This document shows, piece by piece, positions 62,652-64,000 of a stretch of 64,000 bases of DNA (positions within the stretch are counted from its first letter, which is position 1; every line of letters begins with the position of its first letter). Below the pieces are notes generated by a model. It had not been told where the DNA came from and made no database searches. It worked only from the letters and a program-made list of their open reading frames with translations. The DNA is from Mesaphorura yosii (Eukaryota; Arthropoda; Collembola; Poduromorpha; Tullbergiidae). The stretch lies in NCBI GenBank assembly GCA_009869945.1, contig WIXG01000069.1, positions 124,001 through 188,000 of the forward strand, given 5' to 3'. A program made the translations under genes and the position numbers.

Positions 62652-63084
62652 TCACGAGAAAATACGGAACTTGTTGAACCCTTTGTAGCCTCCACAGTCA
62701 CCACCACCGGCCTTGCAACAGGCTTCATTGACACAATTTGAGAAGCACCTCCGTCCTGGTGACTCCGACTCCTGCACCTCACACGGATTACATATCCCGT
62801 AGCACCTCAACATATGGTACGAGCAGAAACAAGTGTAGCCCGTCGGAGCCGGCTTGGTAATGACGCACCCGCCAAGCTTGTAGGAGCAGTCACAACTGGG
62901 TATAGCTTCTTCGGGTTGAAGGATCAAGCAATTTGCGGCCGCTGCTGAAACTGCACGAAATATTTATCAATCGAAACTAAGTTCAAAGCGAGGTGATGTT
63001 ATTCTTGCCTGGATTTTGGTAGTTGATCGACAAAGCCATGAGCACCAGCAAGGTGGAAGAAGTTTTACGTTGGACGCTGGCCAT
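62652..63084 (-). CDS. Small secreted cysteine-rich protein
   Basis: Two exons, 63084-63009 and 62950-62652, give 124 residues. The N-terminus (MASVQRKTSSTLLVLMALSI) is a probable signal peptide. The mature part has about 15 cysteines: SCDCSYKLGGC, TGYTCFCSYHMLRCYGIC, RRCFSNCVNEACC and the closing AGGGDCGGYKG. The pattern (GGCVIxKPAPxG...CxCxY...GGGDCGGY) recalls small secreted proteins of unknown function that I associate with nematodes and other ecdysozoans, but I cannot name the family. The intron has a GC donor (CAG|GCAAGAA) with otherwise ideal context, required for the signal peptide to join in frame. Function unknown; secretion and disulphide bonding are inferred. Confidence 0.7.
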
Positions 63085-63541
63085 ACTTGCACTTATGCGA
63101 TTGCCTGCGCGGATTGTGGCTGATTGTCATGTCTTGCAGTAGGAAGCAGGAATTTAGCACCGGGACAATTGCGATTAAGGAAGGAAAAAATATTCCACAT
63201 CTTACTTCCTCGTTCAATCATTCCCAATTCATTATCGGCTTCATGCCTCAAGGCATCTTCTCTCTTGTGGTATTGCATTGACTGGAATCGATGGTATTTT
63301 CCTCAAGTATTAAACGAGACGCAGCAACGCAACGCTTCCGACAGGCAGATGAAACACTAGTTAAGGACTTGGTCTAGCTCCGCAGAATTGAAATTACACA
63401 TTGACAAAGGACAAATAAATATTTATTATCAAAACGAATAAAACGATTGTGAAAATCCGGACTTGTACGCCAATTGGCGTATCTTCACAGATTCTACTTA
63501 AACTTGACCTGCAGAATGGGTCAAATTAATTTCTTTGTTAA
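63085..63541. other. Intergenic region between the cysteine-rich gene and the membrane protein gene
   Basis: Holds the promoter of the cysteine-rich gene and the 3' UTR of the gene to the right. No TATA box or gene recognised. Confidence 0.4.
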
Positions 63542-63982
63542 TTAGCACCTGCTGACCAATGAACAAACATTGAGCTCAAATTCAGCATGCCATGTCAGGA
63601 AATCAATATACTTTGACACCCAGTAGAATGAGAATATTCGAATCACCATTTCGACAACAGTCAGCGACAATTCTGTCCAATGTGGAATGAAGAGTTTGGC
63701 AATACTGAGAGCAACCATTGTGGTCAACTTGAAAGTCAGTGCGAGCATCAGGAAAATCGAGACCTTCAACCACCACTCGGACACGCGGATTGAGCGTAGC
63801 AGGTTCTGGAAAAAGCATCAAGAAAAATTATGGCGCCAGAAAAGATGAATACGACTCGCAAGTCTTGACCGTTCTTACTCTCCCAAATGTAGTCACGAGA
63901 AGTGTGAATCCCATAAATATCTGCAGGAACTTGACTGATAAAATTGTGGCTGAGATAAGAAGAAACAACGAGACTGGAATTT
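63542..63982 (-). CDS. Multi-pass membrane protein, C-terminal exons only (unrecognised)
   Basis: Two exons, 63982-63879 and 63805-63542, join in frame and end in a stop at 63542. The gene continues past the right edge. The visible 122 residues contain about four hydrophobic segments (IPVSLFLLISATILSVKFLQ, then IFMGFTLLVTTF; VSIFLMLALTF; MVALSIAKLFI; SLTVVEMVIRIFSFYWVSKY), so an integral membrane protein is likely. The acceptor (CTTTTTCCAG) and donor (GTAAGAA) are good. The family is not recognisable from this part. Confidence 0.6.
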
Positions 63983-64000
63983 CTGCAAATGTCATAAATT

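Noticed and set aside
1-64000. tRNA, rRNA, CRISPR array, bacterial operon or intact transposon
   Set aside because: Read for conserved tRNA arms, repeated spacers, transposase or reverse transcriptase motifs; none seen. A covariance-model scan would be decisive and was not possible.

Overview
This is a gene-dense stretch of an animal nuclear genome. Evidence: genes are split by many short GT-AG introns (often 60-90 bp, plus some of 1-3 kb), and they encode animal-specific proteins (a collagen/Ig/olfactomedin protein, Frizzled, Notum, a DH-PH-C2 intersectin, dynamitin, connecdenn). There are no operons, tRNAs, CRISPRs or bacterial signals. Compact introns and family make-up suggest an invertebrate bilaterian, probably an ecdysozoan (arthropod, tardigrade or relative). 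I cannot name the species. All exon models were built by hand from splice signals, reading phase and family resemblance.

Layout, left to right: (1) the 5' part of a secreted Kunitz x3 / VWC-like protein gene (-, 31-2098, runs off the left edge); (2) a colmedin/gliomedin-like gene (+, 3330-9679, 5' exons not found); (3) dynamitin, dynactin subunit 2 (-, 9909-11189); (4) about 5 kb without a recognisable gene; (5) a Frizzled-4-like receptor (-, 16216-25203); (6) a full-length intersectin (-, 26941-36797) with a small antisense two-exon gene in one intron; (7) mitochondrial CLPB/Skd3 (+, 37653-40307), head-to-head with intersectin; (8) a single-domain hexokinase (-, 40497-42175 plus an unplaced first exon); (9) about 4 kb without a clear gene; (10) a DENND1/connecdenn Rab35 GEF (-, 46452-48923); (11) an unnamed divergent GIY-YIG-like gene (-, 50678-51798); (12) the Wnt deacylase Notum (-, 52045-57474), whose seventh intron holds a second, opposite-strand member of the same GIY-YIG-like family (+, 53718-54329); (13) about 5 kb without a clear gene; (14) a small secreted cysteine-rich protein gene (-, 62652-63084); (15) the 3' end of a multi-pass membrane protein gene (-, 63542-63982, runs off the right edge).

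Two genes act in Wnt signalling (receptor Frizzled and extracellular antagonist Notum) and two in clathrin endocytosis (intersectin and connecdenn). Nothing shows that either pair is linked for a functional reason.

The most interesting signals are: the paired, GIY-YIG-like paralogues around and inside Notum; two adjacent, phase-matched exons that each encode the first strand of the intersectin C2 domain and look mutually exclusive; a Frizzled-4 lacking the canonical KTxxxW Dishevelled motif; two stop-free 66-bp introns in CLPB that keep frame if retained; and a small antisense gene in an intersectin intron.
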